This document shows, piece after piece, positions 23,974 to 33,597 of a stretch of 64,000 nucleotides of DNA. The stretch is from Actinomadura sp. NAK00032 (GTDB taxonomy: Bacteria; Actinomycetota; Actinomycetes; Streptosporangiales; Streptosporangiaceae). Where the stretch lies: positions 620,001 to 684,000 of the forward strand of contig NZ_CP054932.1 in the NCBI RefSeq assembly GCF_013364275.1, given 5' to 3'. The notes below the pieces were generated by a model. It was not told the origin of the DNA. It made no database searches and saw only the letters and a program-made list of their open reading frames with translations. Numbering within the stretch: position 1 is the first letter of the stretch; every line of letters begins with the position of its first letter. The translations under genes and the position numbers were made by a program.

Positions 23974-24636
23974 TCAGGACGTGCCCAGCCCGGCCTCGTA
24001 GGCCAGCAGCCCGGCCTGGGTGCGGTTGTCGCAGCCCAGCTTGACCAGCATGCGGGAGACGTAGCCCTTCACCGTGGACTCGGTGAGGTGCAGCCGCCGC
24101 GCGATCTGGGCGTTCGACATGCCCTCGCCCAGGCAGGCGAGCACCTGGAGTTCGCGCTCGGTGAGCTGCTCGAACAGGGCCGTCCGCCGGGCCCGGTCGG
24201 ACTCGCGGCCGGCGGCGCCCGCCAGCAGCCGCTGCGCGGCCACCGGCGACAGGACGGTGTGCCCGTCGGCGGCGACCCGCACCAGGTTCACCAGGTCGCC
24301 GGGCGGCGTCGACTTCAGCAGGAAGCCCGCGGCGCCGGCCCGCAGCGCCTTGATCACGTACTCGTCGGCGTCGAAGGTGGTCAGCGCGACCGTGACGGGC
24401 GGCTCCCGGAACTCGGCCAGCCGGCGGATGGCGGTCAGCCCGTCCACGCCCGGCATCCGCAGGTCCATCAGGACCACGTCCGGACGGTGCCGGACGACGG
24501 TCTCGACCGCGGCGGCGCCGTCGTAGGCCTCGTCCACCACCTCGATGTCGTCGGCGGCGCCGAGGATCGTGCGCAGGTGCGCGCAGACCATCGGCTCGTC
24601 GTCCACCACGACGACCCTGATCGTGCTAGCGCCCAT
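23974..24636 (-). CDS. NarL/FixJ family response regulator
   Basis: A 220-residue regulator. The receiver domain is at residues 4-120 with acidic DDEP, phospho-acceptor Asp in VLMDLRMPG, conserved Thr in ALTTFDADEYV and Lys in FLLKSTPP. A LuxR-type helix-turn-helix is at 150-215 (LTERELQVLACLGEGMSNAQIA; TESTVKGYVSRMLVKLG). ATG 24636 (MGASTIRVVVVDDEP) matches the receiver-domain start better than the upstream in-frame ATGs. It is encoded first in the operon, with its kinase downstream, and diverges from the ABC transporter genes that it may control. Confidence 0.93.
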   Translation of the reverse strand: MGASTIRVVVVDDEPMVCAHLRTILGAADDIEVVDEAYDGAAAVETVVRHRPDVVLMDLRMPGVDGLTAIRRLAEFREPPVTVALTTFDADEYVIKALRAGAAGFLLKSTPPGDLVNLVRVAADGHTVLSPVAAQRLLAGAAGRESDRARRTALFEQLTERELQVLACLGEGMSNAQIARRLHLTESTVKGYVSRMLVKLGCDNRTQAGLLAYEAGLGTS

Positions 24637-24916
24637 GCCACCGGCTCTCCGCATCCGGGAATCGGGTCGTCCCCCCGCGGCCGCGCGCACGGCGCGGACC
24701 GGCCGCCCGGAAGACCCGCGAAGTTCGCGTGATCACATCCGACAACAGTACGCACCCCGGCACCCGGGGTGAACCCGCCCGGGACCTACGGAAGTGCCGT
24801 CCTGCCTCCGGGGCCCGCACCTTCGTACGGCGGGCTCCGTACCTTGCCCGCTGTCCGCGCCCGCGCCCGGCGGGTGGAATCGAGGCGAGGCCGGACCCCT
24901 GGTGAAGGAAACGGAT

Positions 24917-25143
24917 ATGAGCAGCAGCGCAACCGCGAGTTGCCGGCGTTCCTGCGCGACTCGGTGCGCGACAAGGAGCAGACGATCGTGATGGTCACCC
25001 ACGACCCGGCCGCCGCCGGCCACGCCGACGAGGTGCTGTTCCTGTCCGACGGGACGATCGTGGACCGAATGGCCGCGCCGACCGCCGACCGCGTCCTGGA
25101 GCGCATGAAGGGCTTCGAGCTGCCGGGGGGCGAGCGGTCGTGA
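24917..25143 (+). pseudogene. remnant of an FtsE/MacB-type ABC ATPase gene (internal deletion and frameshift)
   Basis: In frame with 24949-25143 the sequence reads ELPAFLRDSVRDKEQTIVMV, then THDPAAAGHADEVLFLSDG and a tail ending VLERMKGFELPGG. This is the C-terminal end of a MacB/FtsE-like ATPase including the H-loop His. Walker A, signature and Walker B are missing, about 160 residues. A plausible original start (ATG 24917 after GGTGAAGGAAACG) is joined directly to this piece but in a different frame. The gene is therefore broken. Its stop still overlaps the start of the intact permease gene. Confidence 0.8.
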
Positions 25144-27695
25144 TGGCACGCCTGGCCCTGCGGGGCCTCCTCGCGCACAGGCTGCGGCTGGCGCTCACCG
25201 CGCTCGCGGTCATCCTCAGCGTCGGGTTCGTGTCCGGCACGATGATCCTCTCGGCCACCCTGGACAGGTCGATCGGCAGCGCCTTCTCCGACCTCGGCCA
25301 GGGCACCGACGCGGTCGTGCGCACCCACCGCGCGGTCAGCACCGAACTCGGCACCGACGCGCCCGACCGGCCCGTGCCCGCCTCGCTGCTGGCGTCCGTC
25401 CAGTCCGCGCCCGGGGTGGCGAAGGTGCACGGCGAGGTCACGGGCTTCGCCGGCGTCATCGACAAGAAGGGCGAGGTCCACGGGTCGCCGCCGCAGACCG
25501 GCCGGGACTGGAACGCCGACCCGGACCTGTCGCCGATGCGGCTGACATCCGGGACGGGCCCGCGCGCCGCCGACGAGATCGCCCTCGACCAGAACACCGC
25601 GGACGCGACCGGCTACAAGGCCGGCGACCGGGTCAAGGTGGTGCTGGCGTCCGGCGTGCGGACCTTCACCGTCTCCGGGATCTTCCAGTACGGCTCGTCG
25701 GACGCGCTCAGCGCCCTGGTCGTGACCGCGTTCCAGCCGCAGGCCGCCGAGAGGCTGCTGATGGAGCACCCCGGCACCTACCGGCAGATCTCCGTGCACG
25801 CCGCGCCGGGGGTGTCGCAGACCGAGCTGCGCGACGCGATCGCGCGCGTGCTGCCGCCCGGCTACGAGGCCGTCACCGGCGAGAAGGCGATCGACGAGCA
25901 GACCGCGTCCGTCAAGGACGTGCTGAAGATGCTGCGGACGTTCGTGCTGGTCTTCGCGTTCGTGGCCGTGTTCGTCGGCTCGTTCATCATCTTCAACACG
26001 TTCTCGATGCTGGTCTCGCAGCGGACCCGGGAGCTGGCGCTGCTGCGCGCGATCGGGGCGTCCCGCCGCCAGGTCACGCTGATGGTGATGGGCGAGGCGC
26101 TCGGCGTCGGGTTCCTCGGCTCGACGGCCGGCCTGCTCGCCGGCGGCGGGCTGGGCCTCGGGCTGATCGCGCTGTTCGGGGCGCTCGACTTCGGCGTCCC
26201 CGCCGGCGACCTGACCCTGCCGCCGATGGCGGTGCTGTTGTCGTACGCGGTGGGCATGCTGGTCACGCTGGTCGGCGCCTACCTGCCCGCGTCGCGGGCG
26301 GCGCGCATCCCGCCGGTCGCGGCGATGCGCGACGACGCGGCGGCCGCGAGCGGCCGGTCGCTGCGGCCGCGCGCGATCGCCGGGACGGCCGAGACGGCCG
26401 CCGGCGCGGTCGTGATGGCGGTCGGGTTCGGCGGGTCCGGCGACGCGGCCCTGGCCATCGCGGGCGGCGGCGCCGCCGCGCTGTTCATCGGCATCACCAC
26501 GCTCAGCCCGATCGTCGCCCGGCCCGCGACCCGGCTGCTCGGCTGGCCGTTCGCCCGGATCGCCGGCACGACCGGCCGGCTGAGCCGCGAGAACGCGCAG
26601 CGCAACCCGCGCCGCACCGCCGCCACCGCGTCCGCGCTGATGATCGGGCTGACCCTGGTCAGCGGCGTGTCGGTGATCTCCGCGTCGATGGCCGCCTCCA
26701 CCGACCGGCAGGTGGACGAGGGCCTGACCACGGACTACCGGATCGACGCGCCCAGCTCGCTCACCCCGCTCAGCACCGAGGTGCGGGACGCGGTCGCGAA
26801 GACGCCCGGCGTGCGGGACGCGATCGGCGTCGCCACCGCCCCCTTCGAACTGGACGGCAAGGCCAGCCGCGCCACCGCCGGCGACGCCACTGGGCTCGTG
26901 CGCCTGTACCGGCTGCGCGTCCAGGCGGGTTCGCCCTCGCTCGGGCCCGACCAGCTGCTCGTCAACCGCGAGACGGCCGACGACAACGGCTGGAAGGTCG
27001 GTTCCGCCGTGCCGGGCCAGTACCAGGACGGCTCCCGGACGACCTTCCGGATCGCCGGGATCTACGCGGACGTCAAGTCGGTGCTGGAGACCGCGCCTAC
27101 GATCATCCTCGGCGCGGCGAGCTACGCCGAGCACTACTCGGACGCGCAGATCGACCGGATCGACATCATCAAGGCGCCCGGCACCGACGCCGCGACGGTC
27201 GAGCGCGCGCTGCGCGGCACCCTGGACCGCTGGCCGAACCTCGACCTGAAGAACCGGGAGCAGATCAAGGAGCAGTACACCGCGAGCATCGACCTGCTGC
27301 TGCGCGTGGTGCTGGTGCTGCTCGCGCTGTCGATCCTCATCGCCGCGCTCGGCATCGTGAACACGCTGGCGCTGTCGGTGGTGGAGCGGACCCGCGAGAT
27401 CGGTCTGCTGCGCGCGATCGGCATGCAGCGCGGGCAGGTCCGCCGGATGATCCGGTTCGAGGCCGTGGTCATCTCCACCTTCGGCGCGCTGCTCGGCCTC
27501 GCGGTGGGCGTCGTGATCGCCGTGAGCATCCAGAACGCGGCGGCCGACGAGGGGATGGACGTCCTGTCGGTCCCGGTCGGGCAACTGGCGCTGTACGTGC
27601 TGGCTTCGGCTCTCATCGGGGTGGTCGCGGCGGTCTGGCCCGCCCGCCGCGCCTCGACGATGGACGTCCTACGCGCCATCGCCTCGACCGAGTAG
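25143..27695 (+). CDS. FtsX-like ABC transporter permease (MacB type, large)
   Basis: An 850-residue permease. One transmembrane helix lies near the N-terminus, then a large extracellular domain (about residues 40-250), three helices with the first FtsX domain (VSQRTRELALLRAIGASRRQV, about 290-420), two central helices (about 415-460), a second extracellular domain (about 520-700), and the second FtsX domain (VVERTREIGLLRAIGMQRGQV, about 720-850). Duplicated FtsX domains are typical of Gram-positive peptide/lipid exporters next to a two-component system. The partner ATPase gene upstream is broken, so this copy needs another ATPase or is orphaned. Start GTG 25140 is also possible. Confidence 0.9.
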   Translation: MARLALRGLLAHRLRLALTALAVILSVGFVSGTMILSATLDRSIGSAFSDLGQGTDAVVRTHRAVSTELGTDAPDRPVPASLLASVQSAPGVAKVHGEVTGFAGVIDKKGEVHGSPPQTGRDWNADPDLSPMRLTSGTGPRAADEIALDQNTADATGYKAGDRVKVVLASGVRTFTVSGIFQYGSSDALSALVVTAFQPQAAERLLMEHPGTYRQISVHAAPGVSQTELRDAIARVLPPGYEAVTGEKAIDEQTASVKDVLKMLRTFVLVFAFVAVFVGSFIIFNTFSMLVSQRTRELALLRAIGASRRQVTLMVMGEALGVGFLGSTAGLLAGGGLGLGLIALFGALDFGVPAGDLTLPPMAVLLSYAVGMLVTLVGAYLPASRAARIPPVAAMRDDAAAASGRSLRPRAIAGTAETAAGAVVMAVGFGGSGDAALAIAGGGAAALFIGITTLSPIVARPATRLLGWPFARIAGTTGRLSRENAQRNPRRTAATASALMIGLTLVSGVSVISASMAASTDRQVDEGLTTDYRIDAPSSLTPLSTEVRDAVAKTPGVRDAIGVATAPFELDGKASRATAGDATGLVRLYRLRVQAGSPSLGPDQLLVNRETADDNGWKVGSAVPGQYQDGSRTTFRIAGIYADVKSVLETAPTIILGAASYAEHYSDAQIDRIDIIKAPGTDAATVERALRGTLDRWPNLDLKNREQIKEQYTASIDLLLRVVLVLLALSILIAALGIVNTLALSVVERTREIGLLRAIGMQRGQVRRMIRFEAVVISTFGALLGLAVGVVIAVSIQNAAADEGMDVLSVPVGQLALYVLASALIGVVAAVWPARRASTMDVLRAIASTE

Positions 27696-27814
27696 CCCCG
27701 GCCGCCATTCGGGCGCGCCCGCCACCGAACGGCTTGTCCGCGCGCCTCCGAAACTGATCACGGTATATTTCCGCGACCGCGATCGCGGGCCTGTTCCGAC
27801 CGGAAGAGAGGCGC

Positions 27815-28246
27815 ATGAATCGCCTGTTGGTGGGTGTGGCTTCGGGAGTCACCGTCGCCGTGGCCGTCCCCATCGCAGCGATCATCGGACTCACCGCCTT
27901 GGAAGAGAACTGGTGCAAGGGCAAGACGAGAGAGCTGAACAGCGTGCGCGGCGCGGTCGCGGCAGACCTGGAACCGCTGCACAACACTTCTCTCGACATC
28001 GTTGCCGTCTGCGATTCGGGCGATCCGCCTTACCTGATCACCGACCTGAAGTCCTCGATCCGGCCCGAGCAGGCCACCGGCCATCTGCGGGACAGAGGAT
28101 GGCGTCTCGTCGAGACGTACCGGCTGCCCAACGGTGAAAAGTGGGGCCGGACTCTGGAGAAGAGGTACCAGGCAAAGTCTGCGGTTCTGGTGATCCACCG
28201 CGATAGGGAGACGGACGCCGTGGACATCACCATCAACCTCGACTGA
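27815..28246 (+). CDS. small membrane-anchored protein, unknown function
   Basis: A 143-residue protein with a single N-terminal hydrophobic helix (residues 4-30) followed by a Cys at about residue 34 and an exposed domain with a second Cys (AVCDSGDPPY). A signal-anchor or uncleaved signal is likely. The segment ATGHLRDRGWRLVETYRLPNG resembles the lipoprotein-like small extracellular domains common in actinomycetes, but I cannot name a family. ATG 27815 has AGAGAGG upstream. Base composition is slightly lower in GC than its neighbours. Confidence 0.65.
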   Translation: MNRLLVGVASGVTVAVAVPIAAIIGLTALEENWCKGKTRELNSVRGAVAADLEPLHNTSLDIVAVCDSGDPPYLITDLKSSIRPEQATGHLRDRGWRLVETYRLPNGEKWGRTLEKRYQAKSAVLVIHRDRETDAVDITINLD

Positions 28247-28308
28247 TGGCGGAGCCATTTCCCGGTCCCGTTCTTTTGCGGAATGGGGGCGAGGGCGCGG
28301 ATTAGGGT

Positions 28309-31300
28309 GTGGGCATGGGGATGCCGGTGTGGCTGGACTTCGCGGACAAGTTCGCGTCGGTCATCGGGGCCACCGCCGGGATCCTGGGGCTGGTGATCGC
28401 GTCCTCGCAGCGGCGGCGGGGCGAGGACGCCGAGGACGGGCCGCGCAGGCCGGCGTCGACCTGGGCCGTCTGGCTCCGCACGGCCGCCGTGTTCGGGGCC
28501 TGCTCTCTGATCGTCTTGACGGTGCGCGCGCTGGGCCTGACGTCGGGCTCCTGGGAGTGGCCCGTGTCGGCCATCGCCGTGGCGGTGAGCGTGCTCGCCT
28601 GCGCCGCCGCGGTCATGGCCTGGCTGTCGTTCCGCCGGCAGAGCATGCCGCTGCTGGCGGCCGTCCGGCTGCTGCTCACCGAGCAGTGGCAGGACGCCCG
28701 CGGGCACCAGTACGAGTACTTCGTCGGGGAGGCGCCTCCGCTTCCGGAGATCTACGTCGAGCAGAAGACCGAGGCCGTCCCGCAGCCGGGACGGGCCGAG
28801 TCGCAGCTGTTCACGATCCGGGAGATGCTCCTCGCCCACCGGAGCACGGTCGTCGTGGCCGAGCCCGGCGTCGGGAAGTCGACCGCCGTGGCACTGGTCC
28901 TCAGGGATCAGTGCCGCTGGTGGCTGGACGCCTCCCGGTCCGACGACGCGAGCGGCGCCCCCTACGGCAGCGTCCTCCCGGTGTCGGTGCCCGCCGAGCT
29001 CCTGGCGGACCGGAGCGTCTCGGAGGCGCTCGCGGCGCACTGCCGCCGGGTGACCGGGCGGTCGGTCGGGGCGGAGCTGTTCGACGACCGGCCGCCGAAC
29101 GCGGAGTCCTGGCTGGTGATCGTCGACGGGCTCGACCAGGTGCTCAGCTCGCGGCGCCGGGCCCGGGTCCTGGCCAGGCTGGGCGACGCGGTGACGGCGA
29201 ACGCCGGGCACCGCCGATTCATGATCACGACACGTCCGCTGATGCTCGGGGAACTGGGCAACCTCTCCGGCGAGCACATCACGCGGTTCGCGCTCCGCGG
29301 ATTCGAGCAGCGGGATCTGTACGCGTTCGCCGAGCGCTGGGTCGCGCACCGCGACCGGACGCACAGCCCGGGGCTGGAGGCGCCGCCGATCACGCTGGAG
29401 CGGTTCGTGGCGGCGGTGTCGTCGTCCCGGTTATCGGCGATCGCCAGGGTTCCGCTCATCGCGACCATCACCGCGCTCATCCTGGAGACCGACCAGGACG
29501 ACGCCCTGCCCACCAGCCGCGCCGGCCTGTACGAGCGGTTCATCCAGCACCTGCTGAACTCGCGCCGCGCCAGGGAAGACGAGGACGAGGGCGCGGCCGC
29601 CGACCTCGGCCGGCAGGGCGCGCGGGGCAGGCAGGCGTGGGACTGGCTGTCGGACAACCTGCGCGACCTGCTGGAAGGCGCCGCGGACCTGTGCCTGTCG
29701 CAGGGCGGGACCCAGGTGGCGGCCTCGGCCGCGGCGTGGGTGCGCGGTCACGCGCCGCCGGACCTGTTCGACGGCCTGCCGGGCTGGGAGGCGTCCGTGC
29801 GCGGGCTCCTGACGAGCACCAGCCTGATCGTCCCCCGCACGGGCGGCCTGCAGTTCGCCCATCCGAGCATCGCCGAGTACCTCGCGGCCGGCCCCCGGGG
29901 GCGCGAGTTCGACCGCGCCAGCTGGCTGGCGGACGCGCGCAGCCCGGACGGCCGCAACCTGGCCCTGTTCACCCTCGCGCGGAGCGCCCATTCGGCCGAC
30001 CCGATGGTCACGCTGCTGATGGAGCGCGGCGGGGCGGACACCTGCGTCGCGGGCGAGATCGTCGCGGACGGGATCCCGGTCGGCGCCTACCTGCGCGCCG
30101 AGGTCGTCGACCGGCTGTTCGACCAGCTGATCAGAGACGACCGCAGCGCGCCCGAGGCGCTGGACGTCCTGGTCAAGCTGACCTCCGACGACCAGGTCAC
30201 CGGTCGGCTCACCACCCTGGCGACGGGGGATGAGGGGTCGCCCTGGGTGCGGGCGTTCACGGCCGAGGCACTGTGTGCGGTGCTCCCGGACGGCAGCGCG
30301 ATCCTGCGGACCGCGCTGAGAGAGTCCGGCGAGGACGAGGTCCGGCGATGGCTCCTCGAACGGCTCGTCCTGCGCGGTGCGGCCACCGACCAGGAACGGG
30401 AGACGCTCGCGTCCCTGGCCCCGGCGACCATCTCCGGGGCCGCCGGCGGCGCCATGGCCGCCCAGTGGTACCGGCAGATCACCGAGGACGCCGACGCCGA
30501 CCCGGGGCAGCGGCTGCGCGCGCTGCTGGCCCTCGCCGACGGCGGCCACGCCGAGACCGTCCGCTGCCTGGAGGACGTCATCGTCCTGCCGGCGCTGACG
30601 GCCGAGGCCCGGTTGGACGCCGCACGGGCCATCCTCCAGGCGGGCCTCGCCGGTGTGCCGGAGGTGCTGCGCCGCGTCGCCGGCGGTGAGGACCGGGACC
30701 TCGACGTCCGCGTCCCCGTCCTGGCGGCGCTGGCCGCCGGCGGCGACACGGAGGCGCGCGGGCTGCTGGACGCGCTGTCGTCCGCCGGAGGCGAGGAGTT
30801 CGCCGCCCGGTTCCCGTCCCTGGCCCTGTGGTCGGAGACGAGCGGCATGCGCAGCACCGAACGGCAGGCCGGCCGGAACCCGCACGTCTGGGGACGGATC
30901 CCACCGCGCAACCCGTACTTCTCCGGCCGCGACGATGAACTGGCGGAGCTGAGGCGCCGCCTTGCCGGCGGCGACACGACGCAGGCGCTCCACGGGTTGG
31001 GCGGTGTCGGCAAGACCCAGCTCGCGATCGAGTACGCCTACCGCTTCAGAGACGACTACGACCTGGTCTGGTGGATCCCCTCGGACCAGCCCTCCCTGGT
31101 CCGGGGGAACCTGGCGAGACTCGGCGCCTACATCGGCGCGCGGCAGGCCGCGGACGTGGGCACCGACGCCGCGATCACCTCGGTGCTGCACGCGCTCCAG
31201 ACCGGCAGCCCCTACGACCGGTGGCTGCTCATCTTCGACAACTGCGACGAGCCGGACGAGCTGCATCACCTGCTGCCGTCAGGTCCCGGCCATGTCCTTG

Positions 31301-33357
31301 TGACCTCCAGAAACCACAGATGGTCGTCCAGGGCGGCGGGGCTGGCCATCGACGTCTTCAGAAGGCGGGAAAGCCTGGCCTTCCTGCGACACAGGATCCC
31401 CGGACTGGACGAGACCACCGGCGACGCGCTGGCGGACTACCTCGGTGATCTGGCCACGTCACTGGAGAACGCCGCCGGGCTGCTCGCCGAGACCGGACGA
31501 TCCGCCGAGGACTACCTGGCTGAACTGGAGAACCAGGCGGATGCCAGACTGCGGAACGGCCGCCCGACCGAATACCCGGTGAGCCTTATGGCAGCCATGG
31601 AGTCGGCCCTCAAGCAGGTCTTCGAGGAGGACGTGCTCGCCGCGATCCTGCTGAGGCACTGCGCGCACTTCGGCCCCGAACCCATCCCGTTCGACGTGCT
31701 GTACACCGCGCATCGCGTAGTCGCCGGCATGGAGTCGCTCGCCGACCCGCTGAGGTTCCTGGAGACGGTGAGCCGCCTGCGCCGCTACGGTCTCGTCACG
31801 GTCGACACGCCGGGCCGAAAGATCCAGGTCACCCGCCTGGTCGCCGCCCTCGTCCGGGACGACGTCCCCCCGGCCGAGCGGGAACGCCTCCTGCACCATG
31901 TGCATCTGATGCTCGCCGCCGGCGCGAGCGACCCCGACGCCCCCGAGGCGCGGGACCAGTACTCTGACCTCGCCGGACACATCTACCTCACGGCGACGCT
32001 GGAGTGCTCGCATCCGGACGTCCGCTCATTCGTCCTCAAGTGCGCGCGGTTCTTCGCCCTCACCGGCGACCACGCGTCTTGCCAGACCCTCATGGACCGG
32101 GCGGTGTCCGCGTGGGAGGAGGACCTCGACGCGGCCGAGCCGCTGATGCGGCAGGCCCAACTGCTGCGCGCCCGCGCCCACCGCGCACTCGGCGACTTCG
32201 CCTCGGCCCTGCAGATCGCTCAGAACGCGTGGGAGGCGATCCCCGAAACGCAGGCCGAAGCGAAGTCGTCCGCGGCTCGGTCCCTCGGCGTCGACCTCAG
32301 ACTCACGGGCGATTTCGCCAGGGCCCGCGACCTCGACCGCCGCGCGGCCGCGTCCGCCGTGGAACTCTTCGGCGACACCGGCGAAGAGGCCCTCGGCGCA
32401 GCTCTCCTCCTCGCTCTCGATCATGAGCTCGCGGGCGACTACGACTCCGCCTGCCGAACCTACGCACAGGCGGCCCAGGCCCTGCTAAGCCGGAGGTCGG
32501 CGCGGCGATGGGCGCTCGCCGCCATGGCGCTCAGCGGTGCCGCGAGGGCGTCCACCCTCGCAGGCGATTACGGCGCCGGACGGCTTCTCTCGGGGGAGGC
32601 ACGGGCGGTGTCCCTCTCCTCCACGGTCGGCAACACGGTAAAGGCCATGGTGGGCAGGGACGCAGCCGTGATCCTGCGACTGATGGGCTCCGATCCGGGC
32701 GCCCCCACTTCAGGACCAGAGCGGGCGCTGGAGATACTGACCGATATCGGCACCCGGCACGACCCCAGCGGCGTGGACGATCTCGTCTTCCAGCTGAGCC
32801 TCGGAAACACCCTGCTCGCCGCAGGACGGCCGGACGAAGCGACCGACCAGCTCGGCACCACCCTGCGCAAGATCACCGAGGTGCTCGGCGATCAGCACCC
32901 CTTCACCTACGCCGCCCAGAGCAATCTCGCCGCGGCATGCAGGCTGGAAGGCGCCGGCTCGGGCTCTGCGTCCATGAACCACGCCGCCCACCAAGGGCTG
33001 TCGCAGAGCCTCGGCCCCGACCATCCCTACACGCTCACCTGCGCCGTCAACATGGCCGGCGATCACGCCGCCCAGGGCGATCTCGAAGCAGCCGCCGCCC
33101 TCGGGCGGACGACCCTCACCGCACTCCGCACACGTCTCGGCGAGACGCACCCGCTCACCCTGGCCGGTGCCGTCAACCTGTCCACCGACCTTCGCCGCCT
33201 GGGAGACCCCGGCGCGGCGGCCATGCGCGACCAAGCCCTCCGTCACCTCGCCGCCACGGCCGACGACACACGGCCGGACGCGATCGACGCCCGCCAAGGC
33301 CGCCGCCTCACCCCGACCATCGAACTGCCTCCACTGACGGACACCGACCAGCTATGA
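28309..33357 (+). CDS. membrane-anchored double-STAND NTPase (NACHT plus NB-ARC) with TPR tail
   Basis: A 1682-residue protein. Residues 10-105 contain about three transmembrane helices. A NACHT-type module follows, with P-loop EPGVGKST (185-192) and Walker B LVIVDGLDQ (269-277). Residues 600-850 look like helical HEAT-type repeats. A second module begins at NPYFSGRDDEL (868 on), with P-loop GLGGVGKT (896-903) and Walker B LLIFDNCDE (973-981), of the NB-ARC type seen in FxSxx-COOH-system TPR proteins (FxsT). TPR repeats fill about 1200-1650. STAND proteins switch on ligand binding and oligomerise; many defend against phage. Starts GTG 28309, ATG 28315 and ATG 28321 are all possible. Confidence 0.85.
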   Translation: MGMGMPVWLDFADKFASVIGATAGILGLVIASSQRRRGEDAEDGPRRPASTWAVWLRTAAVFGACSLIVLTVRALGLTSGSWEWPVSAIAVAVSVLACAAAVMAWLSFRRQSMPLLAAVRLLLTEQWQDARGHQYEYFVGEAPPLPEIYVEQKTEAVPQPGRAESQLFTIREMLLAHRSTVVVAEPGVGKSTAVALVLRDQCRWWLDASRSDDASGAPYGSVLPVSVPAELLADRSVSEALAAHCRRVTGRSVGAELFDDRPPNAESWLVIVDGLDQVLSSRRRARVLARLGDAVTANAGHRRFMITTRPLMLGELGNLSGEHITRFALRGFEQRDLYAFAERWVAHRDRTHSPGLEAPPITLERFVAAVSSSRLSAIARVPLIATITALILETDQDDALPTSRAGLYERFIQHLLNSRRAREDEDEGAAADLGRQGARGRQAWDWLSDNLRDLLEGAADLCLSQGGTQVAASAAAWVRGHAPPDLFDGLPGWEASVRGLLTSTSLIVPRTGGLQFAHPSIAEYLAAGPRGREFDRASWLADARSPDGRNLALFTLARSAHSADPMVTLLMERGGADTCVAGEIVADGIPVGAYLRAEVVDRLFDQLIRDDRSAPEALDVLVKLTSDDQVTGRLTTLATGDEGSPWVRAFTAEALCAVLPDGSAILRTALRESGEDEVRRWLLERLVLRGAATDQERETLASLAPATISGAAGGAMAAQWYRQITEDADADPGQRLRALLALADGGHAETVRCLEDVIVLPALTAEARLDAARAILQAGLAGVPEVLRRVAGGEDRDLDVRVPVLAALAAGGDTEARGLLDALSSAGGEEFAARFPSLALWSETSGMRSTERQAGRNPHVWGRIPPRNPYFSGRDDELAELRRRLAGGDTTQALHGLGGVGKTQLAIEYAYRFRDDYDLVWWIPSDQPSLVRGNLARLGAYIGARQAADVGTDAAITSVLHALQTGSPYDRWLLIFDNCDEPDELHHLLPSGPGHVLVTSRNHRWSSRAAGLAIDVFRRRESLAFLRHRIPGLDETTGDALADYLGDLATSLENAAGLLAETGRSAEDYLAELENQADARLRNGRPTEYPVSLMAAMESALKQVFEEDVLAAILLRHCAHFGPEPIPFDVLYTAHRVVAGMESLADPLRFLETVSRLRRYGLVTVDTPGRKIQVTRLVAALVRDDVPPAERERLLHHVHLMLAAGASDPDAPEARDQYSDLAGHIYLTATLECSHPDVRSFVLKCARFFALTGDHASCQTLMDRAVSAWEEDLDAAEPLMRQAQLLRARAHRALGDFASALQIAQNAWEAIPETQAEAKSSAARSLGVDLRLTGDFARARDLDRRAAASAVELFGDTGEEALGAALLLALDHELAGDYDSACRTYAQAAQALLSRRSARRWALAAMALSGAARASTLAGDYGAGRLLSGEARAVSLSSTVGNTVKAMVGRDAAVILRLMGSDPGAPTSGPERALEILTDIGTRHDPSGVDDLVFQLSLGNTLLAAGRPDEATDQLGTTLRKITEVLGDQHPFTYAAQSNLAAACRLEGAGSGSASMNHAAHQGLSQSLGPDHPYTLTCAVNMAGDHAAQGDLEAAAALGRTTLTALRTRLGETHPLTLAGAVNLSTDLRRLGDPGAAAMRDQALRHLAATADDTRPDAIDARQGRRLTPTIELPPLTDTDQL

Positions 33358-33588
33358 CTCCGCCCCGGACAGGGTGTTCAGGTGGGCGGCGGCGGTTGCC
33401 AGATCGGTGGCGGCGGTCGAGGCGGCCGTGATGTGGGCTTCGGCGATGGAGATGAACCACGGCGGCGTCGCCGGATCGTCCCGCAGGCGGTCTATCAGGG
33501 CGCGGAGGCGGGCCGCGGCGTGTTCGACGGCCTCCGCGTCGGAGCGCAGCAGGGCGGCGGAGTCGGCGACCGAGCGGCGGACGGGCAA
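33352..33588 (-). CDS. 78-residue helical protein, last gene of the oxylipin-like operon
   Basis: A 78-residue acidic, Ala-rich helical protein with no transmembrane segment or Cys. The start is TTG 33588, preceded by GGAGG that overlaps the lipase stop codon (TAGGAGG), so it is translated right after that gene. The 3' end overlaps the end of the STAND gene by 6 bases. It may be a helper or adaptor of the haem enzymes; no family recognised. It does not end in FxSxx, so it is not an FxsA peptide for the neighbouring STAND protein. Confidence 0.6.
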   Translation of the reverse strand: MPVRRSVADSAALLRSDAEAVEHAAARLRALIDRLRDDPATPPWFISIAEAHITAASTAATDLATAAAHLNTLSGAES

Positions 33589-33597
33589 AACGGCCTC

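Noticed and set aside
24786..27584. 932-codon open frame on the minus strand
   Set aside because: It lies entirely antisense to the FtsX-like permease, is composed of low-complexity Arg/Asp/His/Gly, and has no family motif; GC-rich codon bias creates such shadows.
28309..33357. Phage-defence island
   Set aside because: The STAND architecture is suggestive, but no nuclease, methylase, toxin or mobile gene flanks it; kept as a possible function only.
33352..33588. FxsA-type FxSxx-COOH peptide for the FxsT-like STAND protein
   Set aside because: The protein ends LSGAES, not FxSxx, is on the opposite strand, and no radical-SAM maturase is nearby.
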